This document shows positions 25,486-38,625 of a stretch of DNA of 64,000 nt, one piece after another; position 1 is the first letter of the stretch; each line of letters begins with the position of its first letter. A model generated the notes under the pieces. It saw nothing but the letters and a program-made list of their open reading frames with translations. It was not told where the DNA came from and did not search any database. The position numbers were made by a program, and so were the translations under genes. The stretch comes from Microcebus murinus. Lineage: Eukaryota > Chordata > Mammalia > Primates > Cheirogaleidae. The stretch spans positions 29,290,727 through 29,354,726 of the forward strand of contig NC_134115.1 in the NCBI RefSeq assembly GCF_040939455.1. Reading direction: 5' to 3'.

Positions 25486-26100
25486 ACCTAACAGAGGAAA
25501 TAAATTATTTCTATAATCTCTAAAGCACATCCATATTTATTCCCCCAAAGGACAGCCAAGAGCTCCTGCAGACCACCATAGCTGGCACGGCTCTTCCCGT
25601 CTCTATCACGACACTTCACAGCAATTTGACAGAAATGGTCTGCAATACATTCAAATCGGTGTGGAGTTTTGAGGTTTCATGCATACGAAATTCATAACAT
25701 TTTATGAGAGCCAGAGAGAGACCTCAGAGAAGAACATCTGGTCCACTCCCTGTAATGAATTTACATGTGAAAACATCCATACCAGAAGGCCTTGGGTACT
25801 GCCTACTCTAGGTCTTCTTGCAGCTAGTTAATTACAGAGCCACCCCTCTCTTTCTCTCTCTCTCCCCACATCCCCTGCCCATTCCCTTGTCATTCCTTAT
25901 ACTTCTAGTAACTAGGATTAAATGCTGTACTAAATCTAAAATGATCATTATCTGCTGGATAAAACCTTGGAGTTAGGAAATATGTATGTGTTTCTATGAA
26001 GTAAAAGGTAGAAAAATTTTAGAATAGAATGCTTTAGAATGGTTTAGATGAAGCCAAAAATTCCTTTACACCTCCTGCCAGCAAGGCTTGGCTAAGATGA
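25486..26100. other. unassigned sequence with a CT-rich tract
   Basis: A CTCT tract is present near 25846-25864. Nothing else is identified. Confidence 0.4.
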
Positions 26101-26104
26101 GACT

Positions 26105-26240
26105 TTGGCATATGTTCATTTATTTTTAGCATATTTATGAGCTCCTATGTGCTAAGCATTATGCTAACACTAGGGGCAAAGCTTTAAACAAAACAGTTAT
26201 GGCTTTTTGGACTCAAGTAGCTTACAAATTTCAAGGGGTC
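26105..26240 (-). repeat. L2 LINE 3' fragment, antisense
   Basis: TATGAGCTCCTATGTGCTAA, GCATTATGCTAACACTAGGG and CTCAAGTAGCTTACAAATTT fit the antisense L2 3' end. Confidence 0.65.
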
Positions 26241-26913
26241 TTTGATAGTTAAATGTTAAACTACAACGGAGAGGAAGAGTCCAGCAGAGTGAGCTGACCT
26301 TTACCGTTTGTCTCTGGCTCATGGATTATCCCAAAGTCCTACCAACTAGATAAGCCAACAACCCATTCCAAAAAATGGGAGTATGAATTCTCCTTTTCAC
26401 AGAGCTCCAACTTAGCAGCTAAAGAGAAATGCCACTGGATGCTGATCATAGATAACTTAGCTCCCACCTTTCATGGTCTTCTCTGCTGCTTTCATTGGAT
26501 AGTGCTGTTTTATTTGTTTTGTATTGAGGACTTCTGTTTACCCACTCCAAGCTAGAATGTATGGTTAAAGTTGCCTTTTCAGAGAAAAAGTAGTTTCACA
26601 ATAACATTTTTAGCTCTGATTAACTAGAAGTAGTAGTTTTTAATGATTTGGGATAAATGCTAAGTAAAGCAATGGATAGATGACCCATCCCAAAAAAGCA
26701 CTGTGTACACATGCTATGGAGCTGAGATTGTAGTTAGCCATAAAAATTTTGCACACCAAAATTGTTTTATATATTTCTACAGTTAGTCCTGGTCCAAAGA
26801 GTCAAATTCTTAAAGGAGTTCCAGATCTCCTAATGTCTTAACTAAGACATTACAAAATGCAACTTCTGACTAACCCTGTTTGCTGCTTTAAATATTCCTT
26901 TTCATTTTTTTAT
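26241..26913. other. unassigned sequence
   Basis: No gene or repeat is identified. Confidence 0.4.
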
Positions 26914-26926
26914 AAAAGCCATACCT

Positions 26927-27270
26927 GGCCGGGCGCGGTGGCTCACGCCTGTAATCCTAGCTCTCTGGGAGGCCGAGGCGGGCGGATTGCTCGAGGTCGG
27001 GAGTTCGAAACCAGCCTGAGCAAGAGCGAGACCCCGGCTCTACTATAAAAAATAGAAACAAATTAATTGGCCAACTAATATATATACAAAAAATTAGCCG
27101 GGCATGGTGGCGAATGCCTGTAGTCCCAGCTACTTGGGAGGCTGAGGCAGGAGGATTGCTTGAGCCAGGAGTTTGAGGTTGCTGTGAGCTAGGCCGACGC
27201 CATGGCACTCACTCTAGCCTGGGCAACAAAGTGAGACTCTGTCTCAAAAAAAAAAAAAAAAAAAAAAAAA
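26927..27270 (+). mobile_element. full-length lemur-type Alu
   Basis: It starts GGCCGGGCGCGGTGGCTCAC and ends in about 25 A. The inter-arm linker contains TTAATTGGCCAACTAATATA. AGCCATACCT precedes the element (26917-26926) and is repeated after the A-tail (27271-27280), a clear target-site duplication. CpGs are well kept in the left arm, so it is fairly young. Confidence 0.97.
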
Positions 27271-27339
27271 AGCCATACCTTTTATCAGATATTATTGTCT
27301 GATAAAAATATTAGTGTAAGCCACAGAAGTAATTTTAAA

Positions 27340-28200
27340 TTTTCTGGTAGCACATTTTTAACAGTACAAAGAAACAGTTGAAATTTTAATAATATGTTTT
27401 AAACTCAGTATATAAAAATATGATTTTAGAATATAATCAACATGAAAACTAATGAGAAATTTCACATTTTCTATTAAGTCTTCAAAATTTGGTGTACAGT
27501 TTATACTTACTGCACATCTCATTTTAGTTGCTAAATTTTCATTAAAAATATTGATTGTATTTATCCATTTTGACAATGTTTTTTATTTTTTTTTTTATTT
27601 TAATTAATTTTTTTTTTTTTTGAGACAGAGTCTCACTCTGTTGCTCAGGCTAGAGTGCCATGGCGTCAGCCTAGCTCACAGCAACCTCCAACTCCTGGGC
27701 TCAGGCAATCCTCCTGCTACATGTGGCTATTTAGCACTTAATAAGTCTGCAACTGATGAGGTGAATTATTAATTTTATTTCATTATAATTAAAAGTTTTA
27801 AGAAATGGATATTTGTTTCTGTTCTTGGGAAACTTTTAGGTATGTTGGAACAACTTAGGAATGTATGCCTATTTTTTCAAATATAAAGTTTATGAAATCT
27901 AAATGCAGATCAAGTATCTCTGATGAAAATCTAGTGTCTACATTGATATGTGCTATAAGTATAAAATATACACTGGATTTGGAAAATTTAGTCTGAATTA
28001 AAAATATGAAACATTAATAATTTTTCTTGTTGATTAAATGTTGAAATGATAATATCTTTGATATATTAGGTTAAATAAAATATGTCAAGATTAGTTTTAC
28101 CTATTTCTCTTTGCTTTTTAAGAATGGATACTATGAAATTTAAAATTATCTATGTGGTTCTCATTATATTTCTTTCTATCAGACAGTGCTGTTCTAAAGG
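27340..28200. repeat. possible hAT/MER5-like DNA transposon relic, split by an Alu
   Basis: ACATGTGGCTATTTAGCACT, ACTTACTGCACATCTCATTT, ATGTGGTTCTCATTATATTT and CAGACAGTGCTGTTCTAAAG resemble blocks of old Charlie-type hAT elements. The match is weak, and an L1 origin for part of it cannot be excluded. Confidence 0.4.
27604..27717 (-). mobile_element. truncated Alu, antisense (3' part only)
   Basis: A poly(T) tract leads into TGAGACAGAGTCTCACTCTG and continues to CAGGCAATCCTCCTGC, where homology stops. The rest of the right arm and the whole left arm are missing. Confidence 0.9.
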
Positions 28201-29285
28201 AATAAATTGAGATATATATGTGTACTTCCACCTGGAATTCTAGAAAGTGAAAACATAGGCAAAAATATATGATGTTTGTTTGTTGCAAAGAAGAAATTAT
28301 TAGAGGGAACATGTAGACAGAAGAATAATATATGTACACATTACCAGAATCTTCAAACTGTATAAGTAGGTGAAAAAATTATTTTCTAATTGTCTTTATT
28401 TTTAATCACTTAGAATGCAATGATGATGAGGACAAAAAGATGTTAAAAATTACTCCTTTCAATACCTTCCTTGTTTGTTGGTCAGCTCTTAATTTACAAA
28501 TGACCTTGTAAAACAAAAACTGTAAACTTAGAATGAATACAAAGACTGCAGACTGCATAGCAGCTACCATACATTTTTAGACATCTATTTTTTCCACAAA
28601 TGTGTCAAGCTGACAAAATAAGAATATAAGCAATTTACAAACTCTTCGCATTAAATTCTAATTCAAGCTCTCCCTTTTTTGGTTTTGGTAAATGGAAATG
28701 GATCAGCCATAAGTTTCTAGAACTAATATTACAGGATGGAGGGAGACATGCCCATCTGTCAAAAAGGGGGTCTTAAAATGTTAACGTGCAAATACCACAT
28801 GGCCAAAGGCCCTAAAAGACCCTCTGGAATTTGGTCTTAAGGGCAAGACAATTTGCCCAGCCTCCTTCTTCACACTATTCTTTGTGCACAACAGGAATGA
28901 GTCTAAACTTTAATAGACTGTGATCAGCGTCAAGGGACTGATCGAAGATGTCAAAGTGAAGTCTATACTGCAGCTCAGAGAGTGAGGCCAGCTCTCAGAG
29001 GCCACCCAGTAGCTGAGAGAAAAGGGGTATTTGTTCAGGTGACCTTAAGCCTCCAAGAGGTCAGGCAGGATGATCTCAGTTTTGCTTTTTAGGCTTTCTG
29101 AGGGCACCTCCTGGGTCAGTGATTGTTTGAGGACTATGGGTGAACCAAGCTGAGTTCACCCTGGGATTCATTTCCTGGGCTCCAGCCACTTCTAAGGTTG
29201 CAGAGATCACCTATTACTCAAGGTTCCCACACCCTGACAGTCTGGTTTTCCTTCTTATAAATGCTTCACCATCTAGGAGAAACAC
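28201..29285. other. unassigned sequence
   Basis: No gene or repeat is identified. The part from about 28740 to 29240 is less AT-rich than its flanks. Confidence 0.4.
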
Positions 29286-29289
29286 ATGT

Positions 29290-29480
29290 AATTATAATGT
29301 TTAGATAAAAGGACAGTGTATGCAAAACTGTATGCAGTGTGATAGCAATTATTCAAACACAGGAAATATAACTGTAAAGGCCAAGAATGTTTTTTTTCTA
29401 GTGAGAGGATTATATTTCTTATGCTTTTAGTATTTTCCACATTTTAAGGGGGGAAAATCATGTAATACTTATACAGAACA
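29290..29480 (+). repeat. L1M/HAL1 3' end fragment
   Basis: TGTAATTATAATGTTTAGAT, GAGAGGATTATATTTCTTAT, TTTTAGTATTTTCCACATTT and a TGTAATACTTATA end resemble old L1 3' ends. Confidence 0.4.
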
Positions 29481-30205
29481 ACTTGCCATTTTTTTGTATG
29501 GGGGAGCATTAGGAAACAAAAAGGGTCTGTATCTATGAAAGTACATGGATATATTTTGAATTAGTATCCTCCTTTGACACTGGCACCTAATGCAATTTGT
29601 AAACAGCTTGTGATATCAGTAAGCACAGGTATATTCATAAATGTGCTTCCAAAGTGGCATGATGCACAGCCAATAACTAGGATAGTATTAAAAACAAAAA
29701 TAGATTCCTTAGAAAAGCAGTCTCCAGAGTAGAATACAATAAAAGGAAAATATACTTCTTTTCTGAAGTGTGAGTGTAAACTTCAACCATTCAATTCCTC
29801 TGTATATCTAAGGTCTTGATAATTCTGCATGAAACATTAAGGCTTTGCATTATATAAATTTTTGATCTACTTTTCTAACTTGAGTATGATACATTTCAAA
29901 TTACTTTTTATGGATCTTTCAAAGTTCAGCCAGGTAGACGGAGAAGCACAATAAAAGGTATTATTTATTAGATCGATGTGTTACCTTGTAGTCATAGAGC
30001 TCCCGGCAAATATAGTTGCTATTTTCACAGAGTTGAAGTGCTATATGTCAAGAAGTTCACCATAAATAACATATTATTAAAAATATATTATTTGGAGAAA
30101 AAAGAGCTGGCATTGCCAAAGTAAGTGTAGGAAGAGAACCACAAATCACATACGACAGTGAAACCCTAGTGACATTCCCTTTAAAGGGAAGAACTAAAAA
30201 AAGAT
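29481..30205. other. unassigned sequence
   Basis: No gene or repeat is identified. Confidence 0.4.
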
Positions 30206-30351
30206 GCCTCCTATAACGCCTGCCATTTTAATATCTTTCTAGAAATGTTAGCCAAAGAAGTAAAAAAATTGATGTACACTGGAAACTTAAATTAACATTA
30301 TTTGGAAATGATATGATAATTTACTGACAAGATTCAGTAGAATCACCTGAA

Positions 30352-30679
30352 GGCCGGGCGTGGTGGCTGACGCCTGTAATCCTAGCACTCTGGAAGGCTA
30401 AGGCCGTGGCTTGTTTGAGCTCAGGAGTTTGAGACCAGCCTGAGCAAGAGCGAGACCCCTCTCTACTGAAAATAGAAAGAAATTAGCTGGACAACTAAAA
30501 ACATATATAGAAAAAGTTAGCTGGGCATGGTGGCACATGCCTGTAGTCCCAGCTACTCTGGAGGCTGAGGCAGAAGGATCGCTTAAGCCCAGGAGTTTGA
30601 GGTTGCTGTGAGCTAAGGCTGATGCCACAGCACTCTAGCCAGGGCAACAGAGTAAGACTCTGTCTCAAAAATATAAAAA
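30352..30679 (+). mobile_element. lemur-type Alu
   Basis: It starts GGCCGGGCGTGGTGGCTGAC. The linker is decayed (TAGCTGGACAACTAAAAACA). AGAATCACCTGAA is repeated at 30339-30351 and 30680-30692 as a perfect target-site duplication. Confidence 0.96.
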
Positions 30680-31777
30680 AGAATCACCTGAAAAAAAATC
30701 AGAACCAATATACAAAAATTGATGGCTTCCCTAATTTCTAGAAATAACCAGTTGGAAAATACAATGCAGTTAAAATTCACACTTGTAAAGGAAAGAAAAA
30801 GTACTAAACAGGTAGGAATACATTTAAGAGAGTGTCACACAGAACCAACATAAAGAAAACCATTTAACTTTACTACAGGACATAAAAGAAGAGTCACATC
30901 AATAAAACGCTATACCATTGTGCTGAATGTTAAAGCTTAATTATAAAGATAACAATTTCCCCCCAAATAAATGCAGAAATGCAATGGAGTTACCATTAAC
31001 ATCTCATTAGAAGTTTTCTTTAGAACTTGACAAAATTACTCAAGTTCCTCTAAAAAAATAATCATCAAGAATATTCAGGAAAATTGGGGGGGATGGATAA
31101 GTAGATAGGGCCTGCACAATTGAATATCAAAATGTATTATCAAAATGTGCTATAAAGCTATAGGAATAGAAACCTATCTTATTATTACCAGAAAATTTTA
31201 AAGAATAGTCTAGAATTCAGTATGCAGTTAATATGGCATTTCAAATTAACACAAAAATGATAGATTATTAAATCAGTTTGGTTAACTGGCTATTCATTTT
31301 AGAAAAGGTAAAGTTAGAGCCCCATCTCTCAGCTTACACAAAAAATTTCAGATGCAATAAGATTTAAATGTGAAAAATAAAATCACACAAGTAGTAGAGG
31401 AAAATTAATGTAATATTTATATAATAATGTGATAGAAAAGACAGCATGCCAGTAGCCCAAATCATAGAGAAAAGTATTAGATTTAACCACATAAAAATGT
31501 AAATCTCTAAGAAAAATAAAACTACCCAACAAAAAACTGAAAGGCAGGCAAATTGAAGGAAATATTTGCAACATATGGCAGAAAGGGAGTTAATAATTGT
31601 AACCAGTAAAGAGTTTTTGTGGATTAACTTCAAAAGCAAAGCACTCCATTGAAAGTACAGGCAAGTGACATACGGCAATTTACAAAAAGAAATCATACAA
31701 ATGGCCAAAAATATTAAAACTTTCCTGAAATCAAGTACATGCAAACAGGATACAATGTTTTCAACACCAATATTTCA

Positions 31778-32147
<370 letters not shown>

Positions 32148-32501
32148 AGAATTTTTAAAAAGTGCTCACATGCAATTTTTTCCAGCAAGCAAGGAATTGG
32201 ACTCTCCCACTGCTGGTCTAAATCTATCTCTATTTATCCTTTTTCTAGAGAGAAATTTGGCAATGCACATCAAATACAGTAACATTTACAACTTTGCTGA
32301 TCTATATAATAATCGCATTTTCAGAAATTTATCCCAAGAAAATGACCATGATGTTTAAAGCAAATTTATAATATTTAATGATAAAAATAGATTTCTAACA
32401 CTATTTATTTATTTAAATTATACTAATTATTTAAAAATGTAACCATTAAAAATATTATAGAAGACTAGTAACAAAAAAAATTCATGCTGCCTTAGGTTTT
32501 T

Positions 32502-32836
<335 letters not shown>

Positions 32837-32861
32837 TGCCTTAGGTTTTTAAAACCAGATT

Positions 32862-33090
32862 TTTGTTACCCAGGATGGATTGCAGTGGCCTGATTATAAG
32901 CTTACTGTCACCTCCAACTCCTGGGCTCAAGTGATCTGATCCTCCCACCTCAGCCTCCCAAGTAGCTAGGACTACAGGCATGTGCCACCACGCCCAGCTA
33001 ATTTTTTTTTTTGTAGAGATGGGGATCTCACTATAGGGTAGTCTCAAACTCCTGGCCTCAAGCAATCCTCCAGCCTTGGCCTCCTAATAT
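32862..33090 (-). mobile_element. older Alu (AluJ-like), antisense, truncated
   Basis: It runs from TTTGTTACCCAGGATGGATT to CAGCCTTGGCCTCCTAA. It lacks the lemur linker, carries many changes, and has lost about 35 bases of the Alu 5' end. It predates the neighbour at 32502. Confidence 0.88.
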
Positions 33091-33310
33091 AAAGCAGATC
33101 CTAAAAGAGTATGTCCTGTATGAGTGTGCTTTTAGGAAAATCTGCAAGTGAATGCAAACAGAAAAGATTGAAAGATACATACCAAAATTATCAAAATTGA
33201 TTATTCTGAGTTTGGGGGTTATGAGAGATTTAAAAAAATATCTTTATCACACATATTTTCTAAATTTTCTACAATGAGCAATGTATTCATGTCATGCTGA
33301 TAAATACACA

Positions 33311-34087
33311 CTTTTTAGGCAAAGTAGATTTGCAGCAGATTTTCCTGGGGAAGATTTATGAAGAGATGAAATGGAACTAGCATATTTCAGAATTCATGTG
33401 GAATTAGCCAGTAAGGTCAGGTACTGTGCTTTATTTTTATTAAATATTTACTGCCTTCTTCCTTTTCTATATTTTCTCCTTCTTTCTACTCTCCCTGGAT
33501 AATTTGTCTTTTTTAAAATGTCTGTTTCCTCTTTTATTTTCACTTAAAAAAAAAAAAAACCTACCTTGTTTGTTTCAGACGCAGTTGCCACCCTCAGTTT
33601 TAGGTTCCACTGCTAATGATCCTGTCCCTTAAAATCCTCCCTCCAACTTTCTAGTCTCAACTAAACTCTATTATACTCAATTTACAAGAGAACAGAATCC
33701 TTGTCTGCATTACCATATGATCCTTCTCCACCCTTTCCCTGCAATATCCATTCTTCCTCTATCCCTTCTCAACCACTGTCATGAAAACAGATAAAGAATA
33801 ATTAAGATTGATAAACAGAACTGGCAATAACCCCTTTAAGTCAACTCAAAACAAACTAATCACTGAATTAGGATGTGGAGTCAAAAGGAGTCTCAAAAAA
33901 ATGTTTGGTCTGGGCCCTGGCAGGAAAAGCTCTATCCTTTCCATCTGATGGATTAGGCAAGAAAAACCCAGAGAAAAAGTGGCTAAAACGCACATTGGTA
34001 ACTAGTGGCCACAGAAGAGAAGATGAAATCTGGGTCTTGGAATTCCTAGAAACATGATTTTTCTGTAGTACCAGATTGCCTGCATCT
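33311..34087. other. unassigned sequence
   Basis: No gene or confident repeat is seen. An A-run lies at 33547-33559. Confidence 0.4.
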
Positions 34088-34196
34088 AAAGAAAAAAAAA
34101 AAAACGAAAGAAAGAAGGGAGAGAAGGAGGGAGAGAGGAAAGAAAAGAAAGAAAAAAGGAAGGAAGGGAGGGAGGGAGTGAAAGAAAAAAAGAAAC
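34088..34196. repeat. polypurine (GA/GAAA/GGAA) tract
   Basis: About 110 bases are almost pure A and G on the plus strand, made of GAAA, GGGA and GGAA units. The Ser/Leu/Pro-rich minus-strand frame over it is a low-complexity artefact. Confidence 0.9.
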
Positions 34197-34780
34197 CAAA
34201 CTATATTCTGATGAATGGCTATGGCTGAATGAGTTACCTATGCACATTTTTATAAATGTTAAGTCAAAAAGCAATATGCTGCTCTTGTACTAATTACATA
34301 AGTTACCTAATCTCTTTGGGCTTTCGTTGCTCATTTTAAAGCAAGTTGAACTTGAAAGATATCTAACGGTACAGTTCAACTACACTTCTATTAACGTATT
34401 ACATTATAAAGTTATGGGCAATTCAGAAAACAACATATACTCAATTCAGTGAACATTAATTGAGTACTATGGGTAAGATACATGATAGGTACTGTAGGGA
34501 TATAGCTATGGCCTCTATTTGTGTAACCAACGTCGTACCATACAATTTTAGAGCTGGAAGAATTAAATTTCATAAATGAGCACACAGGCAGAGAGTGTCG
34601 GGTATACTGAAATAATTAAACTTTAAATATATTTATAAAGTTAAAAAGTTATTCCATATACATAAAATGTAAAGGACTATCATATTCTTTAATAACTCTT
34701 TTAAAGATTAGGTAGGAAAATGTGAGATTTGGGTTTGAGTTCCGGCACTGTCAGAAATTCTTTTTAAAAAAGATTACGAA
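34197..34780. other. unassigned sequence, possible L2 trace
   Basis: CAGTGAACATTAATTGAGTA followed by GATAGGTACTGTAGGGATAT near 34436-34502 may be an antisense L2 3' end. The rest is not identified. Confidence 0.35.
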
Positions 34781-34784
34781 GGTG

Positions 34785-35180
34785 AAATTCCCGTAACATA
34801 AAACTAAACATTTTAAAGTGAACATTTAGTATGTTCATAAAGTTGTGCGACCACACTTCTACTGGTTGCCAAGCTGTCCTTGCAGTGCAACAGTGCATTC
34901 CAAGGTGCCCTCCAACCTTGATCTTGACTACTTCCCAAGGAAGCCTATGACTCTCTGAGGAATTTCTCAATTCATTCAGCATCACTGGGAGACTCATCCT
35001 ATTCCAGAACCATTTAACAATCATCTCTGTAACTCTGTATCAACAAAGTGAAGAGCCGTATACCCAGAAATTACCCAGAAAAGTCAATAAGTGGAATCAT
35101 TCTCAAGAACTAACAACAAAATTGCATTTTTCATCACTAGATTTTTATTACCTGAATTAATCACTGTCTCTTTTCTCTGG
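34785..35180 (-). repeat. L1M 3' end fragment, antisense
   Basis: AACATAAAACTAAACATTTT, AAAGTGAACATTTAGTATGT and TTCATAAAGTTGTGCGACCA are the antisense of the conserved 3' end of old L1s. Confidence 0.55.
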
Positions 35181-35409
35181 ATTTTCCTTTATGAAACTTT
35201 GCACAGAGTACTCAAAGTGTGTCCAAGGCCCACACTCACAAGAGATCAATTCATAGGTTCTCTATGGAGACCCCTCTTTGGCAGGCAGGATGTTTATGCA
35301 AGAAATGTTTGCATATTTGAAATTGGTAATTACAGGTATGTTTTACAAAGAGATGGTGACGGATGAATACTTACATGTTACCATAGAAATTTTCTTTTAT
35401 GCTGATCAT

Positions 35410-35645
35410 AAAATTACAACTACCAACATTTTCTGAGGATTTATTATGCCCTTGACACAGGTCTATGTGCCTTTAATACGTTGTTTCATTTAATCCTTAT
35501 AATGGTTATAGCGATACTGGGGCTTGAAGAAGTTAAGTGACTTGCCTAAAGTCATCCACTTTATAAGTGGAGAACCAGAATTAAAAGGAAGGTCTGTTTG
35601 ACCAAAGAAACCCAGTTCTTTTTATCAGCTAAGCATACTCCTTAC
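35410..35645 (-). repeat. MIR SINE, antisense
   Basis: TCATTTAATCCTTATAATGG, GAAGTTAAGTGACTTGCCTA, AAGTCATCCACTTTATAAGT and GGAGAACCAGAATTAAAAGG give the antisense MIR order. Confidence 0.85.
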
Positions 35646-35914
35646 CTGAGACCTCATTGCCAATACTGATATCCCTGACCCGTTTCTATAAAGCATTCCC
35701 ACGGCAGCTGGAATAAACCAAAGCCACACGGCTTAAATCCGAAAGGCATTCCCAGGCAGCACTGTGGAGAAGGGGCAAAAGGTTTACTGCCTTTGAAAGA
35801 CTCAGGGATTCCCACCATTAGTCATAAGCAAAGGTGCATTAGCAAACACTGGTTTCAATCCACGTCAAAGGTATTTTCACTTATTCCTATGAAAATACTC
35901 AAAAATTTCCCACC
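35646..35914. other. unassigned sequence
   Basis: No gene or repeat is identified. Confidence 0.4.
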
Positions 35915-36135
35915 CAATTTATTATCACACCTGGTACCACCTTCAGCACTCCCAACCCCCTTACCCTAGACTGCTTGTTTTCCCATAGTCTTATCACTAA
36001 CACACTATAACATTTACTAATTTCTTGTGCCTATCATCATCATACTGTGCTGGAATACAAGCTTGTTATAGAGAACAGGGATCTTTGTTTTATTCACTTC
36101 TATGTCCCCAGTGTTTAGAAATACAATGGCCTGGA
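35915..36135 (+). repeat. L2 LINE 3' fragment, sense
   Basis: TGGAATACAAGCTTGTTATA, GAGAACAGGGATCTTTGTTT and CTATGTCCCCAGTGTTTAGA fit the L2 3' end. Confidence 0.75.
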
Positions 36136-36650
36136 CCACAGTTGGAGCGCATTCCTCTTCCTTACAAAAGTACACGATGGTATCTATTCGAACCACTTTC
36201 TAACATTTCACTAAATGCTGCTAAATATTTCGCACATTTGGACGGAGACACTGCCACGTCTATAAGTGATTCAGCAGCTACATCACTGAGGACAAAGCTG
36301 TAATTATGGAATAATAGAAATATCCCTGACAGATGGAAGGGGTTTTTCTTGTTGTTACAGCTTATCCAGGAATTATATAAAGAGTTCAGTGAGTTTCCAC
36401 GACTGACAGGCTATCCACGTATAGGAATCTAGTCGTGATACCTCAATAACTCTCAGCGTCAGGAAGCTGGGGGTTTGGGGGGAGGACAGGGCGATGCAGG
36501 AAGGATGTTGAACTTCAAAACGTATGTTGATCTTTATACTAGCAGTTACTATTTGGAAAGTGTTTTAAATGTCCATTAATTCTATAATGAAAACTACAGA
36601 AAATAGCATGACAAACTAATATGGCGGGGCGTGGGCTAATAAGCGTTCAT
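36136..36650. other. unassigned sequence
   Basis: No gene or repeat is identified. Confidence 0.4.
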
Positions 36651-36654
36651 TTAT

Positions 36655-37106
36655 TAAACACTTTACTAGGCACCAGGCACTGTTCTGAGGTCTTTATGTA
36701 TATTGCATCATTTGAATATCCTCACAACAACTCTGTGATGTAGGTACTATTACTATTTTATAGATAATGAAACTGAGGCTCAGAGAGGTTGTCTGACCTG
36801 CCCATGACCACACCGCTATTTAGTGATGGAGCTGGGCTCATGCCCAAGAGTTGTACTCTAGGTTAGTGGTTCTCAACTGGAGTAGTTTTGTCCCCCAGTT
36901 GATATTGGCAATGTGTGGAGACATTTTGGTTGTCCCAACCTTCCCCCAGGGGGAAGGTCCAACTGGCATCTAGAGGGTGGGAATGATGGTAAACATCCTA
37001 CAGTGCAGAGGACAGCCCCGCAGCAAAGAATTATCTGGCCCCAAATGTCACTACTACCAAGGTTGAGAAACTCTGTTCTAGAAGTAAAGGTCTTAACCAC
37101 TATACT
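36655..37106 (-). repeat. MIR SINE, antisense, split by MER20
   Basis: The main part (36655-36863) holds GGCACCAGGCACTGTTCTGA, CCTCACAACAACTCTGTGAT, GAAACTGAGGCTCAGAGAGG and GTGATGGAGCTGGGCTCATG. The antisense MIR 5' end (GGTCTTAACCACTATACTCA) continues after the MER20, to about 37106. Confidence 0.92.
36864..37075 (+). mobile_element. MER20 (hAT-type DNA transposon)
   Basis: It starts TAGTGGTTCTCAACTGGAGT and passes through GGCAATGTGTGGAGACATTT, AACATCCTACAGTGCAGAGG and AAAGAATTATCTGGCCCCAA. It ends in the inverted terminal repeat GGTTGAGAAACTCTG. At 212 bases it is close to the usual MER20 length of about 219. Confidence 0.9.
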
Positions 37107-37204
37107 CAAAGTCTGAGAAACACCGCCTTTGATACAAGGACAGAAAGGAGGAAAACAAACTAACATGCCAGTTATAAGTAGTCATGTTACCTAGTAAAAG
37201 AAGT

Positions 37205-37645
37205 GTATTAGTTTCCTGAAGCTGCTGTAACAAATCACAGTAAATTTGGTGGCTTAAAACTGCAAACATTTATTCTCTAACAGTTCTGGAGGCCAGGAGT
37301 CCAAAACCAGTATTACTGGATGGAAAGCAAGGTGCTGGCAGGACTGTGCTCTCTCCGGGGCTCTAGGGGAGACTCTGTCCTTCACCTGTCCCAGCTTTTG
37401 GAGGCTGCTAGCACTGGCACTCCTTGGTTTGTGGCCACATCACATAAGTCTGTGCCTCTGTCTTACTAGGATGCTTGTGATGCCATTGGGGCCCACCTGA
37501 ATAACCCAGGGTAGTCAGCAAATCTCAAAATCCTTAATTTAATCACATCTACAGAAACCCTTTTTCCAAATAAGGTAACATTTACAGGTTCTTGGCATTA
37601 GGACATGGATATCTTTTGGAGACCACAAGTAGAGAAGTAGAGATC
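37205..37645 (-). mobile_element. solitary MLT1-type MaLR LTR, antisense
   Basis: GTATTAGTTTCCTGAAGCTG, then TTGGTGGCTTAAAACTGCAA, TTATTCTCTAACAGTTCTGG, AGGCCAGGAGTCCAAAACCA and CAAATAAGGTAACATTTACA give the antisense MLT1 order. No internal retroviral sequence follows. Confidence 0.88.
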
Positions 37646-37649
37646 ATTA

Positions 37650-37770
37650 TTCCCATTTTACCTGTGAGGGAACTTAAAGTCATGTGCCCCAGGATGCATG
37701 GCTAACAAGAGGTGGAGGCAGGATTTGAACCCAGCTCTGTCCATCTCTGAAGCTCATTCTCTTTTTTTTA
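37650..37770 (-). repeat. MIR fragment, antisense
   Basis: ATTATTCCCATTTTACCTGT, GAGGGAACTTAAAGTCATGT, GTGGAGGCAGGATTTGAACC and CAGCTCTGTCCATCTCTGAA fit the antisense MIR core. Confidence 0.85.
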
Positions 37771-38244
37771 TATACTATGCTACCTACAAAGGCTGAAGAA
37801 AAGATGTTAAACCCAACCACCAAGTGGGGCCTGCTGCAAAGGAACTATAAATCTGTATGTGTTCCAGGCACTGTCAGTAAAAATCATAACAACACAAACT
37901 CCCATGATGCAAGGGTCTCAATAATATTTTTGTGAATTTGTTATTTTCTTTACATCATTTACATTTGTAAATGATTTCTTGTCCCCTAGAAGGTGCCTAT
38001 TATACAAAGAATCACCTGCAGTCCTTGCATAGAACTGCTTACGGGCTTCTCCCCTGAGTTGTAAGTAATATGCAACAAATTACAGCTTTGCCTGCACATG
38101 CTCCTTAAGCATTTGTACTTTACTATGGACAAAAATCCCATGCTTGCTGTGGACAGGAAGTTATTGCCAGTGGAGGCAAGGGTATAGCAGGCCTATGTGT
38201 GAGTGAGTGCTGGATTTTTCATAACTCCACAAATGTTTTGATAT
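37771..38244. other. unassigned sequence
   Basis: No gene or repeat is identified. Confidence 0.4.
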
Positions 38245-38625
38245 TAAAAATACTGGGTATTCAGCCATAAAAGGGAATGAAGTTCTGATTCATGCTATGG
38301 TGTGGATGAGCCTTGAAAACATTGTGCCCCATGAAAGAAGTCAGACACAAAAGCACCCATATTGTGTGATTCCATTTATATGAAATATCCAGAATAGTTA
38401 ATTGCACAAAAACAGAAAGCAGATAGTGGTTGCCTGGGGCTACAGAGAGCAGGAAGTGGGGAGTGACTGTTTAGCGAGTATGAGGTTTTATTTTGGAGTG
38501 GTGAAAATGTCTTGGAAATAGCCAGAGGTGGTGGTTATCTCTATTTTTCACTATAACCATTTTAATGGTTAATTTTATGTTCTGTGAATTTTACCTCAAT
38601 ACAAATAAGTGAATAAATAAATGAG
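38245..38625 (+). repeat. L1M LINE 3' end, sense
   Basis: GGTATTCAGCCATAAAAGGG, GAAGTCAGACACAAAAGCAC, GTGTGATTCCATTTATATGA, GATAGTGGTTGCCTGGGGCT and GTGAATTTTACCTCAATACA form the classic L1M 3' end. Confidence 0.93.

Noticed and set aside
31364..31744. 126-codon hydrophobic minus-strand frame as a membrane protein
   Set aside because: It is the antisense of A-rich L1M sequence, which always reads as Phe/Leu/Ile-rich. The same holds for 63417-63902.
34086..34274. Ser/Leu/Pro-repeat protein on the minus strand
   Set aside because: It is a translation of the polypurine low-complexity tract.
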